Source of the DNA: Allobosea psychrotolerans
Lineage (GTDB): Bacteria; Pseudomonadota; Alphaproteobacteria; Rhizobiales; Beijerinckiaceae
NCBI RefSeq assembly: GCF_002917105.1
Contig: NZ_PQFZ01000011.1
Span: 62,001 to 126,000, forward strand
Length of the DNA: 64,000 bases
Direction: 5' to 3'
In this document: one piece after another, positions 43,998 to 53,057 of the stretch
Layout of the letters: the number at the start of each line of letters is the position of its first letter
Position numbering within the stretch: position 1 is the stretch's first letter
The notes under the pieces: model-generated
The model's input: the letters and a program-made list of their open reading frames with translations, nothing else
Database searches by the model: none
What the model was told of the DNA's origin: nothing
Made by a program: the position numbers and the translations under genes

Positions 43998-44882
43998 TTG
44001 AGTGACCAAGATTTGCCGCCATCGAAGAGCAAAGCCACCACGGCCCTGACCGGCTTTTCCGAGATCGCCGACCGCTTCGATCTCTGCCTCTGCGATGTCT
44101 GGGGCGTGGTCCATAACGGCGTCGTGGCGCATCGCGATGCCGTCGAGGCGCTGGTTGCTGCCCGGCAGCGCGGCGTCTTCGTCGTCCTCGTCACCAACGC
44201 GCCGCGCCCGCGCGCCGAGATCGAGCGCCAGCTCGCGGGCTTCAACGTGCCCAAAGACGCCTGGGACGCGATCGTGACCTCCGGCGATGTCTGCCGCGCC
44301 TTGATCCAGGAGCGCGCGGGCGAGCCTGTCTTCATGCTCGGCCCCGACCGCGACCTGCCGCTGGTCGCCGGGCTGGATGCTCCGCGTGTCGGGCCGGCGG
44401 AGGCGAATTACGTGCTCTGCACCGGCCTGTTCGATGACGAGACCGAGACGGCCGGGAGCTATGCCGGCATGCTGGCCGATTTCGCCCGGCGCGAACTCAC
44501 CCTGATCTGCGCCAATCCCGATCTGGTGGTCGATCGGGGAGGGCGCATCGTGCCTTGCGCGGGCTCGATCGCGCTCGCCTATGAAGAGGTCGGCGGCAAG
44601 GTCATCTATGCCGGCAAACCGCACCAGCCGATCTACGAGGTGGCGGTGGCGATCATGGAGCGCGAGCGTGGCGCCCCGGTCGAGCGATCGCGCATCTGCG
44701 GCATCGGCGATGCGATCCGCACCGACATCGCCGGAGCCAATGGCTTTGGCGCGACGAGCGTCATGGTGCTGGCCGGGATCCATGCGCAGGACCTGCTCGA
44801 GGCGTCCTGGGAGCACAGGCATGATTGGTTCGCCGAGCAGAGCCACCGGCCGGACTTCGCATTGCCGCATCTAGTGTGGTGA
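43998..44882 (+). CDS. TIGR01459 family HAD-type hydrolase
   Basis: This 294-residue HAD-superfamily phosphatase of the NagD-like class IIA has the nucleophile motif DVWGVVHNG (near residue 33), motif II TNAPRP, motif III lysine in IYAGKPHQPIYE and motif IV GIGDAIRTDIAGANG. The family is typical for alphaproteobacteria; the substrate is unknown. TTG at 43998 is taken as start because GGAG lies at a good distance and the N-terminus then has normal length; the frame stays open further upstream without family-like sequence. Confidence 0.88.
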   Translation: MSDQDLPPSKSKATTALTGFSEIADRFDLCLCDVWGVVHNGVVAHRDAVEALVAARQRGVFVVLVTNAPRPRAEIERQLAGFNVPKDAWDAIVTSGDVCRALIQERAGEPVFMLGPDRDLPLVAGLDAPRVGPAEANYVLCTGLFDDETETAGSYAGMLADFARRELTLICANPDLVVDRGGRIVPCAGSIALAYEEVGGKVIYAGKPHQPIYEVAVAIMERERGAPVERSRICGIGDAIRTDIAGANGFGATSVMVLAGIHAQDLLEASWEHRHDWFAEQSHRPDFALPHLVW

Positions 44883-44921
44883 GAGGGCGCCGCCATGCGG
44901 CCCTCACCCTGAGGCGCGCGC

Positions 44922-45305
44922 TCAGGCGGCGCAGACCGATTCGATCTTGGTCTTCAGCGTCTGGGCGTTGAACGGCTTGACGATGTAGTTGTTCACGCCG
45001 GCCTTCTTGGCGGCGATGACGTTTTCGGTCTTGGATTCGGCGGTCACGATGATGAACGGCGTCTGCGACAACGCGTCTTCCTCGCGCACGCGGCGCAGCA
45101 ATTCGAAGCCGGTCATCGGCTCCATGTTCCAGTCCGAGATCACCAGCCCGTATTTCTTGTCGCGCATCTTGGCGATCGCTGCGGAGCCGTCGGACGCATC
45201 ATCGACATTCTCGAAGCCAAGCTGCTTCAGGAGATTGCGGATGATTCGGACCATGGTCTGATAATCATCGACCACCAGGATCGGCATGGAGGGGTCGAGA
45301 GCCAT
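44922..45305 (-). CDS. CheY-like single-domain response regulator
   Basis: This 127-residue receiver domain has the acidic pair in ILVVDDYQTMVRII, the phosphoacceptor aspartate in LVISDWNMEPM (near residue 59), the threonine in FIIVTAESK and the lysine in NYIVKPFNAQTL. It has no output domain, like CheY. There is no chemotaxis cluster in the window, so its kinase and target are unknown. The ATG at 45305 gives MALDPSMPILVVDD; upstream codons are not family-like. Confidence 0.92.
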   Translation of the reverse strand: MALDPSMPILVVDDYQTMVRIIRNLLKQLGFENVDDASDGSAAIAKMRDKKYGLVISDWNMEPMTGFELLRRVREEDALSQTPFIIVTAESKTENVIAAKKAGVNNYIVKPFNAQTLKTKIESVCAA

Positions 45306-45590
45306 TATGGTGCTCCAAGCATCAAATTCGCAGGGCGGGGCGATACCCAGGCCGCGTGCCGTCTCTGACGGGCTGCCATGGATCAACTCTCTTAGGCCCG
45401 CGGCGTTTCAAAGCGGTTAATCCAATGCGGAAGTGACCTAAGGGCATTATCCGTTCGGCCGGCAGCAATCGCCGGCGATCACCAAAGTTCAATGGTCGAA
45501 ACCGGGTGGCTGTGACAGGCTTTCGCAGATGCGAGATAAAGACCGGGTCGCGCCGACGCGCTGGCCTGGAGCACCGGGACGACCAGGACG

Positions 45591-46034
45591 ATGACCAGCT
45601 CTCTTTATCAGGTCCATGCCTTCGAGGATCTGTCGATCGGGCAGAACGAGAGCCTGATGCGCACCGTGATGGAGCGCGACATCTCGCTTTTTGCCGATCT
45701 CTCGGGCGATGCGAATCCCATCCATCTCTGTGACCGCTATGCCGCCAGCACCAAATTCGGCCAGCGCATCGCCCATGGCATGCTGACCGCGAGCCTCGTC
45801 TCGGCACTGCTCGGCACGCGCCTGCCCGGGCCGGGCGCGGTCTATCTCTCGCAGACGCTGACCTTCCTCGCACCTGTCAAGATCGGTGATGTCGTCACTG
45901 CGCGCGTCGAGGTGGTCGAGCTGGTGGCCGAGCGCAGGCGGGCGCGGCTGTTCTGCGAATGCCTGGTCGACGGCAAGGCCGTGCTGGAGGGCGAGGCCTG
46001 GGTCGCGCTGCCTCCTGCGCGGTCGAAGGTCTGA
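45591..46034 (+). CDS. MaoC family (R)-enoyl-CoA hydratase-like protein
   Basis: This 147-residue hot-dog-fold protein has the hydratase motif FADLSGDANPIHLCDRYA followed by FGQRIAHGML, with the catalytic aspartate and histidine of the MaoC/PhaJ class. It hydrates trans-enoyl-CoA or a related thioester; in bacteria this can feed polyhydroxyalkanoate synthesis. No phaC is near. It is transcribed divergently from the response regulator. An 18-base tandem duplication covers its stop codon. Confidence 0.88.
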   Translation: MTSSLYQVHAFEDLSIGQNESLMRTVMERDISLFADLSGDANPIHLCDRYAASTKFGQRIAHGMLTASLVSALLGTRLPGPGAVYLSQTLTFLAPVKIGDVVTARVEVVELVAERRRARLFCECLVDGKAVLEGEAWVALPPARSKV

Positions 46035-46061
46035 GCATGCTTTAAGGTCTGAGCATGCTTT
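46026..46061 (+). repeat. 18-bp perfect tandem duplication over the MaoC stop codon
   Basis: AAGGTCTGAGCATGCTTT occurs twice without interruption. The first copy carries the in-frame TGA stop of the MaoC gene. Confidence 0.95.
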
Positions 46062-46063
46062 CG

Positions 46064-46158
46064 CGTCATGGTCGGGCTTGACCCGGCCATCTCAAGCAGG
46101 AAAGCCCCTTCTTGAACAAGGTTCCCGGGCCTGCGCTTTGCTTCGCCCGGGAATGACG
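46064..46158. repeat. Palindromic intergenic repeat
   Basis: The outer arms are CGTCATGGTCGGG and CCCGGGAATGACG with several mismatches. It lies between the MaoC gene and ribF and resembles the ends of the other CGTCAT...ATGACG elements in the window. Confidence 0.65.
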
Positions 46159-46247
46159 GTCTCGCTCTTGGTCTTGACGCCTCTGCGGCCTTGAGGCCAA
46201 ACACTGCTCCGGCCCGGGCTCCTCGGGCGCCCGGACGCTTGCGATCG

Positions 46248-47246
46248 ATGACCTTTCCCGCCGATGCGCCGCCTGCCGACGTGCAGCCTTCCCAAGCGCA
46301 TGCCGCCTTCGTTCTCGACATCGAGAAACCGGTTCCCGATGCCTTGCGCGGCGCGGTCCTGGCGCTCGGCAATTTCGATGGTGTCCATCGCGGCCATGTC
46401 GAGCTTGCCCATGTCGCGGTCGCGATGGCGGCCGAGCATGGCGCGAAAGCCGCCGCACTGACCTTCGAACCGCATCCGCGCAGCGTCTTCCGCCCCGACC
46501 AGCCGGTGTTTCGTTTGACGCCGCCGGCCGTGAAGCTGGAGCTGCTTTGCCAGGCCGGCCTGCCATTGACCTTCGTCCTGCCGTTCGACCGTGGCGTCGC
46601 GGCGATCAGCGCCGAGGCCTTCGTCGATGACCTGCTGCTCGGCAAGCTGGGCGCGGCCGGGCTCGTCTGCGGCTATGACTTCCATTTCGGCCGGGGCCGC
46701 GCCGGTTCGCCCGAGATGCTGCAGGCGCGCGCAGGCGTGCGGGGCGTGCCCGTCGCGGTCGTACCGCCCTATGCCTGGGCTGGCGAGCCGGTCTCCTCGA
46801 CATTGATCCGCATCGCGCTCGAGGCCGGCGATGTCACCCGCGCGGCGGATTTCCTGGGCCGGCCCTGGTTCGTGCGTGGCGTTGTCGCTCACGGCGACAA
46901 GCGCGGGCGCGATCTCGGCTATCCGACGGCCAACATGCACCTCGCCCGCGATTGCAAGCTGCGCTACGGCATCTATGCGGTCAGGATGAAGATCGACGAC
47001 GCCTGGCATGACGGCGTCGCCAGCTTCGGCAGCCGCCCGACCTTCGATGACGGCGCGCCGCGATTGGAGACCTTCGTCTTCGATTTCTCCGGCGACCTCT
47101 ATGACAAGCAGGTCGATGTCGCGCTCGTCTCCTGGCTGCGCGGCGAGGCGAAGTTCGACACGCTCGCGGCGCTGATCGTGCAGATGGACGCCGATTGCGT
47201 GGCGGCGCGCGACATCTTGGCGAAAACGCCGCCCTTCCTTCCGTAG
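46248..47246 (+). CDS. ribF: Bifunctional riboflavin kinase / FAD synthetase RibF
   Basis: RibF turns riboflavin into FMN and then FAD. The 332-residue protein has the adenylyltransferase domain with LALGNFDGVHRGHVELAHVA (near residue 45) and the kinase domain with GRDLGYPTANMHLARD near residue 225. The remaining family motifs (FGSRPTFDDG; ETFVFDFSGDLYDKQV) are present. ATG 46248 is taken as start. There is no FMN riboswitch upstream. It precedes ileS, an order common in proteobacteria. Confidence 0.95.
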   Translation: MTFPADAPPADVQPSQAHAAFVLDIEKPVPDALRGAVLALGNFDGVHRGHVELAHVAVAMAAEHGAKAAALTFEPHPRSVFRPDQPVFRLTPPAVKLELLCQAGLPLTFVLPFDRGVAAISAEAFVDDLLLGKLGAAGLVCGYDFHFGRGRAGSPEMLQARAGVRGVPVAVVPPYAWAGEPVSSTLIRIALEAGDVTRAADFLGRPWFVRGVVAHGDKRGRDLGYPTANMHLARDCKLRYGIYAVRMKIDDAWHDGVASFGSRPTFDDGAPRLETFVFDFSGDLYDKQVDVALVSWLRGEAKFDTLAALIVQMDADCVAARDILAKTPPFLP

Positions 47247-47451
47247 ACCGCGTTTGCTAGAAGCCGCAGATGCTTGCTGATCGCGCCACGTTCATAGACC
47301 TCCGGCGAATTACGGGCCCGGCTGCCGCCCTGCGCTGACGCGCGGGCGCTTGCGCAAGCCGGGTGACCATCGCTTCCCAGTTTCACGATGGACCAGCGCC
47401 GCGCCAGCCTCGAATGGCCCGCTTGTCCGCATTGCCCGAGCCGGACCCGAG

Positions 47452-50409
47452 ATGACCGACAAAGCCGCCGACAAGACCGAAACCGTCGACTATTCCCAGA
47501 CGCTGTTCCTGCCCCAGACCGAGTTCCCGATGCGCGCGGGGTTGCCGCAGCGCGAGCCGGAATTGCTCTCCCGCTGGGCCAGGATCGACCTTTACAAGAA
47601 GCTGCGCGCCACCGCGAAGGGGCGCGACCGCTTCGTGCTGCATGACGGCCCGCCCTACGCCAATGGCAACATCCATATCGGCCACGTGCTCAACAAGGTG
47701 CTGAAGGATCTCGTCGCGCGCTCGCAGCAGATGCTCGGCTTCGATTCGAACTACGTGCCGGGTTGGGACTGCCACGGCCTGCCGATCGAATGGAAGATCG
47801 AGGAGCAGTACCGCGCCAAGGGCCTCAACAAGGATGATGTGCCGGTCGTCGAATTCCGCAAGGAATGCCGCGCCTTCGCCGAGAAATGGGTCGATATCCA
47901 GCGCGAGGAGTTCAAGCGCCTGGGCGTCGAGGGCGATTGGGCCGATCCTTATCTCACCATGGCCTATCCCGCCGAGGCGCAGATCGCCCGCGAGATCATG
48001 AAGTTCGCCGAGACCGGCCAGCTCTATCGCGGCTCCAAGCCGGTGATGTGGTCCGTGGTCGAGAAGACCGCGCTGGCCGAGGCCGAGGTCGAGTATGAGG
48101 AGCATGTCAGCGACACGGTGTTCGTGGCGTTCCCCGTCGTCGCACCCGCCGGCAGTCTCGCCGATGCCTCGATCCTGATCTGGACGACCACGCCCTGGAC
48201 CATCCCCGGCAACCGCGCGATCTCCTTCCACAACAAGATCGCCTATGGGCTCTACCGCATCACCGCAGCGCCGGAAGGCAACTGGGCCAAGGTCGGCGCG
48301 ACCTACGTCCTCGCCAAGAACCTCGCGGAAGGCGTCTTCAAGGCGGCGAAGGTGGACGCTTTCGAGCTGGTTTCGGATGTATCGGCCCATGAGCTTGCCG
48401 GCCTGACCTGCGCTCATCCGCTGCGCGGTCAGGGCTATGATTTCGACGTGCCGCTGCTCGACGGCGACCATGTCACCGACGATGCCGGCACGGGCTTCGT
48501 CCACACCGCGCCCGGCCATGGTCGCGAGGACTTCGACGTCTGGATGGCCAATGGCCGGATGCTGGCCGAGCGCGGCATCGAAACGCTAATTCCCTACACC
48601 GTCGATGCCGATGGCCGCTTCACCAAGGATGCGCCGGGCTTCGAGGGCAAGCAGGTCATCACCGACAAGGGCGAGAAGGGCGACGCCAACGAAGCCGTGA
48701 TCAAGGCCCTTGCCGCGAGCGGCCATCTCGTCGCGCGTGGCCGGCTGAAGCACCAGTATCCGCATAGCTGGCGCTCGAAGAAGCCGGTCATCTTCCGCAA
48801 CACGCCGCAATGGTTCATCGCCATGGACAAGGCGGTCGAGGCGCTCGGCAACCGCACCCTGCGTGAGGTTGCGCTCGGCGCGATCAAGGACACGCAATGG
48901 GTGCCCGCCGCCGGCGAGAACCGCATCAACGGGATGATCGCCAACCGCCCCGACTGGGTGGTCTCGCGCCAGCGTGCCTGGGGCGTGCCGATCACCGTCT
49001 TCGTCGAGAAGGAGACCGGCGCGATCCTGGTCGATGCCAAGGTCAATGCCGCGATCGCCGATGCCTTCGAGCTGGAAGGCGCCGACGCCTGGTTTACCGA
49101 CCTGGATGGCGCACGCTTCCTGAAGCCCTTCGGCTACGACCCGGCTGCTTACGAGCGCGTCACCGACGTGCTCGACGTCTGGTTCGATTCAGGCTCGACG
49201 CACGCCTTCACACTGGAGAAGCGGCCGGATCTGCGCGCCCGCCGGCGCGGCGATGGCGGCAATGACCGGGTGATGTATCTCGAAGGCTCTGACCAGCATC
49301 GCGGCTGGTTCCATTCGAGCCTGCTCGAAAGCTGCGGCACGCGCGGCCGGGCGCCCTTCGACATCGTCCTGACCCACGGCTTCTGTCTCGACGAGAAGGG
49401 CGAGAAGATGTCGAAGTCGAAGGGCAACGTCACCGCCCCGCAGGACATCATCAAGGATTCGGGCGCCGACATCCTGCGCCTCTGGGTCGCTGCGGCCGAT
49501 TATTCCGACGATCTGCGCATCGGCAAGGAGATCCTCAAGACCTTCGTCGAGACCTATCGCAAGCTGCGCAACACCACGCGCTGGATGCTCGGCACGCTCG
49601 CCCATTTCAGCGAGGATATCCGGGTCAACGAGCCGCAGACTATGCCGGAGCTGGAGCGGTTGATGCTGCATCGGCTCGCCGAGCTCGGGCCGCAGGTCGA
49701 GGAGGCCTATCGCACCTACGACTACAAGAAGGTGGTGAACCTGCTCTCGCAGTTCATGAACACCGAGCTTTCGGCCTTCTATTTCGACATCCGCAAGGAC
49801 GCGCTGTATTGCGATCCCTTGTCGAGCCATGTCCGCAAGAGCGCATTGACGGTCGTCGACCATCTCTTCCGTTGCCTGGCCACCTGGCTCGCGCCGATCC
49901 TGGTCTTCACCACGGAAGAAGCCTGGCTGGAGCGCTATCCCGAGCAGAAGGCGATGGACGGCTCGGTGCATCTCGAACTCTTCGCGCAAGCGCCCGAAGG
50001 CTGGCTCGATCCCGAGCTCGCCGAGCGCTGGAGCAAGATCCGCCGCGTCCGCCGCGTCGTCACCGGCGCGCTGGAGCTGGAGCGGGCGGGCAAGCGCATC
50101 GGCTCCTCGCTGGAGGCCGCGCCCCAGGTCTATATCGACGACCCCGATCTGAGGGCTGCGCTCTCGGGCGTCGATCTCGCCGAGATCAGCATCACCTCGG
50201 GCATCGCGATCAGCGCGGGCGAGGGCCCCGAAGACGCCTTCCGCCTGCCCGACGTGCCGGGCGTCGCGGTCGTCTCCGCGCGGGCGCCGGGCGTCAAATG
50301 CGCCCGCTCCTGGAAGTATTTCGATCCCGCCCTGGCCGATCCGGCCTATCCGGAGGTGACGCCGCGCGACGCCAAGGCCTTGCGCGAGCTTGGGCAGCGC
50401 GCGCGATGA
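47452..50409 (+). CDS. ileS: Isoleucyl-tRNA synthetase
   Basis: This 985-residue class I synthetase charges tRNA-Ile. HIGH motif: [16 protein letters not shown] (near residue 67). KMSKS motif: [11 protein letters not shown] (near residue 650). The editing domain has the [13 protein letters not shown] motif. At the C-terminus the zinc-site region reads CARSWKY, with only one of the usual cysteine pair and no second pair, so the zinc finger is likely lost. The stop overlaps the lspA start by four bases, giving the classic ileS-lspA coupling. Confidence 0.96.
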   Translation: MTDKAADKTETVDYSQTLFLPQTEFPMRAGLPQREPELLSRWARIDLYKKLRATAKGRDRFVLHDGPPYANGNIHIGHVLNKVLKDLVARSQQMLGFDSNYVPGWDCHGLPIEWKIEEQYRAKGLNKDDVPVVEFRKECRAFAEKWVDIQREEFKRLGVEGDWADPYLTMAYPAEAQIAREIMKFAETGQLYRGSKPVMWSVVEKTALAEAEVEYEEHVSDTVFVAFPVVAPAGSLADASILIWTTTPWTIPGNRAISFHNKIAYGLYRITAAPEGNWAKVGATYVLAKNLAEGVFKAAKVDAFELVSDVSAHELAGLTCAHPLRGQGYDFDVPLLDGDHVTDDAGTGFVHTAPGHGREDFDVWMANGRMLAERGIETLIPYTVDADGRFTKDAPGFEGKQVITDKGEKGDANEAVIKALAASGHLVARGRLKHQYPHSWRSKKPVIFRNTPQWFIAMDKAVEALGNRTLREVALGAIKDTQWVPAAGENRINGMIANRPDWVVSRQRAWGVPITVFVEKETGAILVDAKVNAAIADAFELEGADAWFTDLDGARFLKPFGYDPAAYERVTDVLDVWFDSGSTHAFTLEKRPDLRARRRGDGGNDRVMYLEGSDQHRGWFHSSLLESCGTRGRAPFDIVLTHGFCLDEKGEKMSKSKGNVTAPQDIIKDSGADILRLWVAAADYSDDLRIGKEILKTFVETYRKLRNTTRWMLGTLAHFSEDIRVNEPQTMPELERLMLHRLAELGPQVEEAYRTYDYKKVVNLLSQFMNTELSAFYFDIRKDALYCDPLSSHVRKSALTVVDHLFRCLATWLAPILVFTTEEAWLERYPEQKAMDGSVHLELFAQAPEGWLDPELAERWSKIRRVRRVVTGALELERAGKRIGSSLEAAPQVYIDDPDLRAALSGVDLAEISITSGIAISAGEGPEDAFRLPDVPGVAVVSARAPGVKCARSWKYFDPALADPAYPEVTPRDAKALRELGQRAR

Positions 50410-50888
50410 TGCCGGCGCGCCGCCTCGGCATCTTCATCGTCGCTCTGGTCTTCGGGCTCGATCAGGCGCTCAAGCTCTGGCTGCTCTTCGGGGTTCGGCT
50501 GGCCGAGACCGGCCCTTTCGAGGTCGCGCCCTTCATGGAGATCGTGCTCGCCTGGAATCGCGGCATCTCCTATGGCCTGTTCCAGCAGGATGGCGACCTC
50601 GGCCGCTGGCTCCTGGTCGTGATCTCCTTCGTTGCCGCGATCTGGCTCGGGCGCTGGATGTTGCGCGAGACGCGGCGATTGACCGTCGTCAGCCTGGCTC
50701 TGATCGTCGGCGGAGCGCTGGGCAACGGCCTCGACCGTGCGGTCTACGGCGCCGTCGTCGACTTCGTGCACCTGCATCACGGCAGCTTCAGCTGGTACAT
50801 CTTCAACATCGCCGATGCGGCGATCGTTGTCGGCGTGGCCGCTCTGCTATATGAGTCCTTCCGTTCCAGCTCGGATAAGCCGGCATGA
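50406..50888 (+). CDS. lspA: Lipoprotein signal peptidase LspA
   Basis: This 160-residue inner-membrane aspartic protease cleaves prolipoprotein signal peptides. Four membrane segments are visible. The two catalytic aspartates are in [16 protein letters not shown] and [11 protein letters not shown], and the [10 protein letters not shown] motif is typical. It overlaps ileS by four bases. Length and motif spacing are normal. Confidence 0.95.
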   Translation: MMPARRLGIFIVALVFGLDQALKLWLLFGVRLAETGPFEVAPFMEIVLAWNRGISYGLFQQDGDLGRWLLVVISFVAAIWLGRWMLRETRRLTVVSLALIVGGALGNGLDRAVYGAVVDFVHLHHGSFSWYIFNIADAAIVVGVAALLYESFRSSSDKPA

Positions 50889-50962
50889 TGGGCGCTTCGC
50901 CATCGTTTTGCCGCGCGCCTGAGGTTGAAGTAGGGATGAAAAAATCCCGAGGGAGGTTTGAG

Positions 50963-51628
50963 ATGGCTCACCGCATCCGCGTGACGCATTGGCTCCTGGC
51001 CGGTGGGCTGCTGCTTGCGGCCTCGCCCGCCTTCGCGCAGGAAGGCATGCTCTTCAAGAATCTGATGGAGGGCGTCATCGGCGGCAAGGGCAATAACGAC
51101 ATCGAATACCGGCAGCGGCCGCCGCTCGTGGTGCCTCCCGGTTCGACCCTGCCGCGGCCGCAGGACCCGGCGAGCACGCGCAATGCCGCCTGGCCGAACG
51201 ATCCCGACATCGCAAAGCGTCGCGCCGAGGATGCGCGCGCGCTGGTGCCCGCGACTGAACGCGAGAAGTACAAGGACAATCAGCGCCCGCTGCTGAGCCA
51301 GGAAGAGCTGCAGAAGGGCCGTGTCGCCGGCCGCAACAGCCGGCCGTTCCAGCCGCAGCAGTCGAAGACCTATGAGGAAAACATCGCCCCGATCCGGACC
51401 GGCCGCGACATTGCCGCGAGCAAGAATGCCGAGGATCTGGCGAGCCTGACCTATGGCAGCGAGCCGGAGCGGAAATATCTCTACGAGCCGCCGGTCGGCT
51501 ATCGTCGCCCGGCCGGGACGGCGCCGGTCGGACCTGGCCGGAATGGCCCGCGCGAGGACACGCAGGCCGTGGGGCAGAAAGAATTCGTTCAGGGTACGCC
51601 CATGCCGACCCTGCCCGCGCTCAACTGA
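50963..51628 (+). CDS. Secreted protein of unknown function (221 residues)
   Basis: A Sec signal peptide (ends SPAFAQ) is followed by a polar, proline- and arginine-rich mature part without membrane segments. The segment DIEYRQRPPLVVPPGSTLP loosely recalls the start of DUF3035 (BamF-like) proteins of alphaproteobacteria, but there is no lipobox cysteine here, so this is only a hint. GGGAGG sits six bases before the ATG at 50963; an earlier ATG at 50936 has a poorer site. It lies between lspA and the M16 peptidases, a position that suggests an envelope role. Confidence 0.75.
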   Translation: MAHRIRVTHWLLAGGLLLAASPAFAQEGMLFKNLMEGVIGGKGNNDIEYRQRPPLVVPPGSTLPRPQDPASTRNAAWPNDPDIAKRRAEDARALVPATEREKYKDNQRPLLSQEELQKGRVAGRNSRPFQPQQSKTYEENIAPIRTGRDIAASKNAEDLASLTYGSEPERKYLYEPPVGYRRPAGTAPVGPGRNGPREDTQAVGQKEFVQGTPMPTLPALN

Positions 51629-51707
51629 GACGGGCGTCGCGTCTGGTTCTCCGGGGGATGGCGGCTTATATGGGGTGGATGCCCCGCCGCCAACCCACGG
51701 TCCCGCG

Positions 51708-53000
51708 ATGACGATCCATATCCCGCCGACCCGCATGAGCGCGCCTGTCGAGTCGTTTCGGCTCGGCAACGGACTGGAGGTCGTGGTGGTGCCCGACCAT
51801 CGCGCCCCGGTCGTCACCCATATGGTCTGGTACCGCAACGGCTCGGCCGATGATCCGGCGGGCAAGTCCGGCATTGCCCATTTCCTCGAACATCTGATGT
51901 TCAAGGGCACGGCGCGCTGGCCGGCCGGCGAATTCTCCAAGATCGTCGCCGGTTTCGGCGGGCAGGAGAACGCCTTCACCTCCTACGACTACACCGCCTA
52001 TTTCCAGCGCGTGCCGAAGCAGCATTTGCGCGCCATGATGGATTACGAGGCCGACCGGATGACCGGGCTCGCCTTCGACGAGAGCGTCGTGGGGCCCGAG
52101 CGCGACGTCGTTCTCGAAGAGCGCCGCATGCGCGTCGATTCCGATCCGGCGGCCCAGCTCAGCGAGGAGTTCTCCGCGGCGCTGTTCGTGCATCACCCCT
52201 ATGGCACGCCGATCATCGGCTGGGAGCACGAGATCGAGGAGCTGAACCGCGACGACGCCTTCGCCTATTACCAGCGCTTCTACACGCCCGAGAATGCGAT
52301 CCTGGTCGTTGCCGGCGATGTCGAGGCGAAGGAGGTGCGCGAGCTCGCCGAGGCGACCTATGGCCAGATCGCCGCACGCGGCGAGGCGCCCTCCCGCAAG
52401 CGCCCGGCCGAACCCGATCCGCGTGCGGCGCGGCGCGTCACGCTGAGCGATCCGCGCGTGCACCAGCCTTCGCTGCGCCGGGGCTGGTTGACGCCGACCT
52501 ATCTCAGCGGCGATCGGACCGAGGTCTTCGCACTGGAGATCGCTGCGGAGATCCTGGGTGGGGGGACCACATCGCGACTTTATCGCAGCCTTTGCGTCGA
52601 GCAGGAGCTCGCCGCCGGCGCCAGCGCCTATTTCATGGGCTCGATGGTCGATCGCTCGGCTTTCCAGCTCTCGGTCAGCCCGCGCCCGGGCGTGGAGATG
52701 GCGGTACTCGAAGCTGGCCTCGATGCCGCACTTGCGACCTTCCTGGCGGAGGGGCCCAGCGAGGTCGAGCTGACGCGCGCCCGCACCCGGCTTGTTGCCG
52801 AGACGATCTTCGCCCGCGACAGCCAGTCTTCGCTCGCCCGCATCTTCGGGGCCTCGCTTGCCGTCGGCGAGACCGTCGAGGATGTGCTGACCTGGCCTGA
52901 GCGCATCGAGGCGGTTCCGCGCGAGGCGGTCGTCGAGGCAGCGCGCCGTTATCTCCGGCCCGACCGCTCGGTCACCGGCCTTTTGCTACCGGTCGCCTGA
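51708..53000 (+). CDS. M16 family zinc metallopeptidase (catalytic partner)
   Basis: This 430-residue pitrilysin-family peptidase has the inverted zinc motif HFLEH (in GIAHFLEHLMFKGT) and the downstream glutamate in ERDVVLEERRMRVD. The C-terminal M16 domain has the usual LGGGTTSRLYRSL motif. Bacterial M16 pairs of this type degrade peptides in the periplasm or cytoplasm. No signal peptide is obvious from the chosen start. The next gene encodes the non-catalytic half, so the two likely form a heterodimer. Confidence 0.93.
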   Translation: MTIHIPPTRMSAPVESFRLGNGLEVVVVPDHRAPVVTHMVWYRNGSADDPAGKSGIAHFLEHLMFKGTARWPAGEFSKIVAGFGGQENAFTSYDYTAYFQRVPKQHLRAMMDYEADRMTGLAFDESVVGPERDVVLEERRMRVDSDPAAQLSEEFSAALFVHHPYGTPIIGWEHEIEELNRDDAFAYYQRFYTPENAILVVAGDVEAKEVRELAEATYGQIAARGEAPSRKRPAEPDPRAARRVTLSDPRVHQPSLRRGWLTPTYLSGDRTEVFALEIAAEILGGGTTSRLYRSLCVEQELAAGASAYFMGSMVDRSAFQLSVSPRPGVEMAVLEAGLDAALATFLAEGPSEVELTRARTRLVAETIFARDSQSSLARIFGASLAVGETVEDVLTWPERIEAVPREAVVEAARRYLRPDRSVTGLLLPVA

Positions 53001-53057
53001 CCGCCTGCCCTCCTTTCAACCGGGCGGAGGTGTCACGCCCCGCTTTCAGGAAGCGAC

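Noticed and set aside
44879-44912. GTGAGAGGGC / GCCCTCAC inverted pair as a terminator between the HAD and CheY-like genes
   Set aside because: The stem has a bulge and there is no T-run on either side, so it was left out of the feature list.
46035-46247. FMN riboswitch upstream of ribF
   Set aside because: The conserved RFN element bases are absent; the gap is filled by repeats.
47247-47451. T-box or attenuator upstream of ileS
   Set aside because: No T-box core, specifier loop or terminator/antiterminator pair could be seen.
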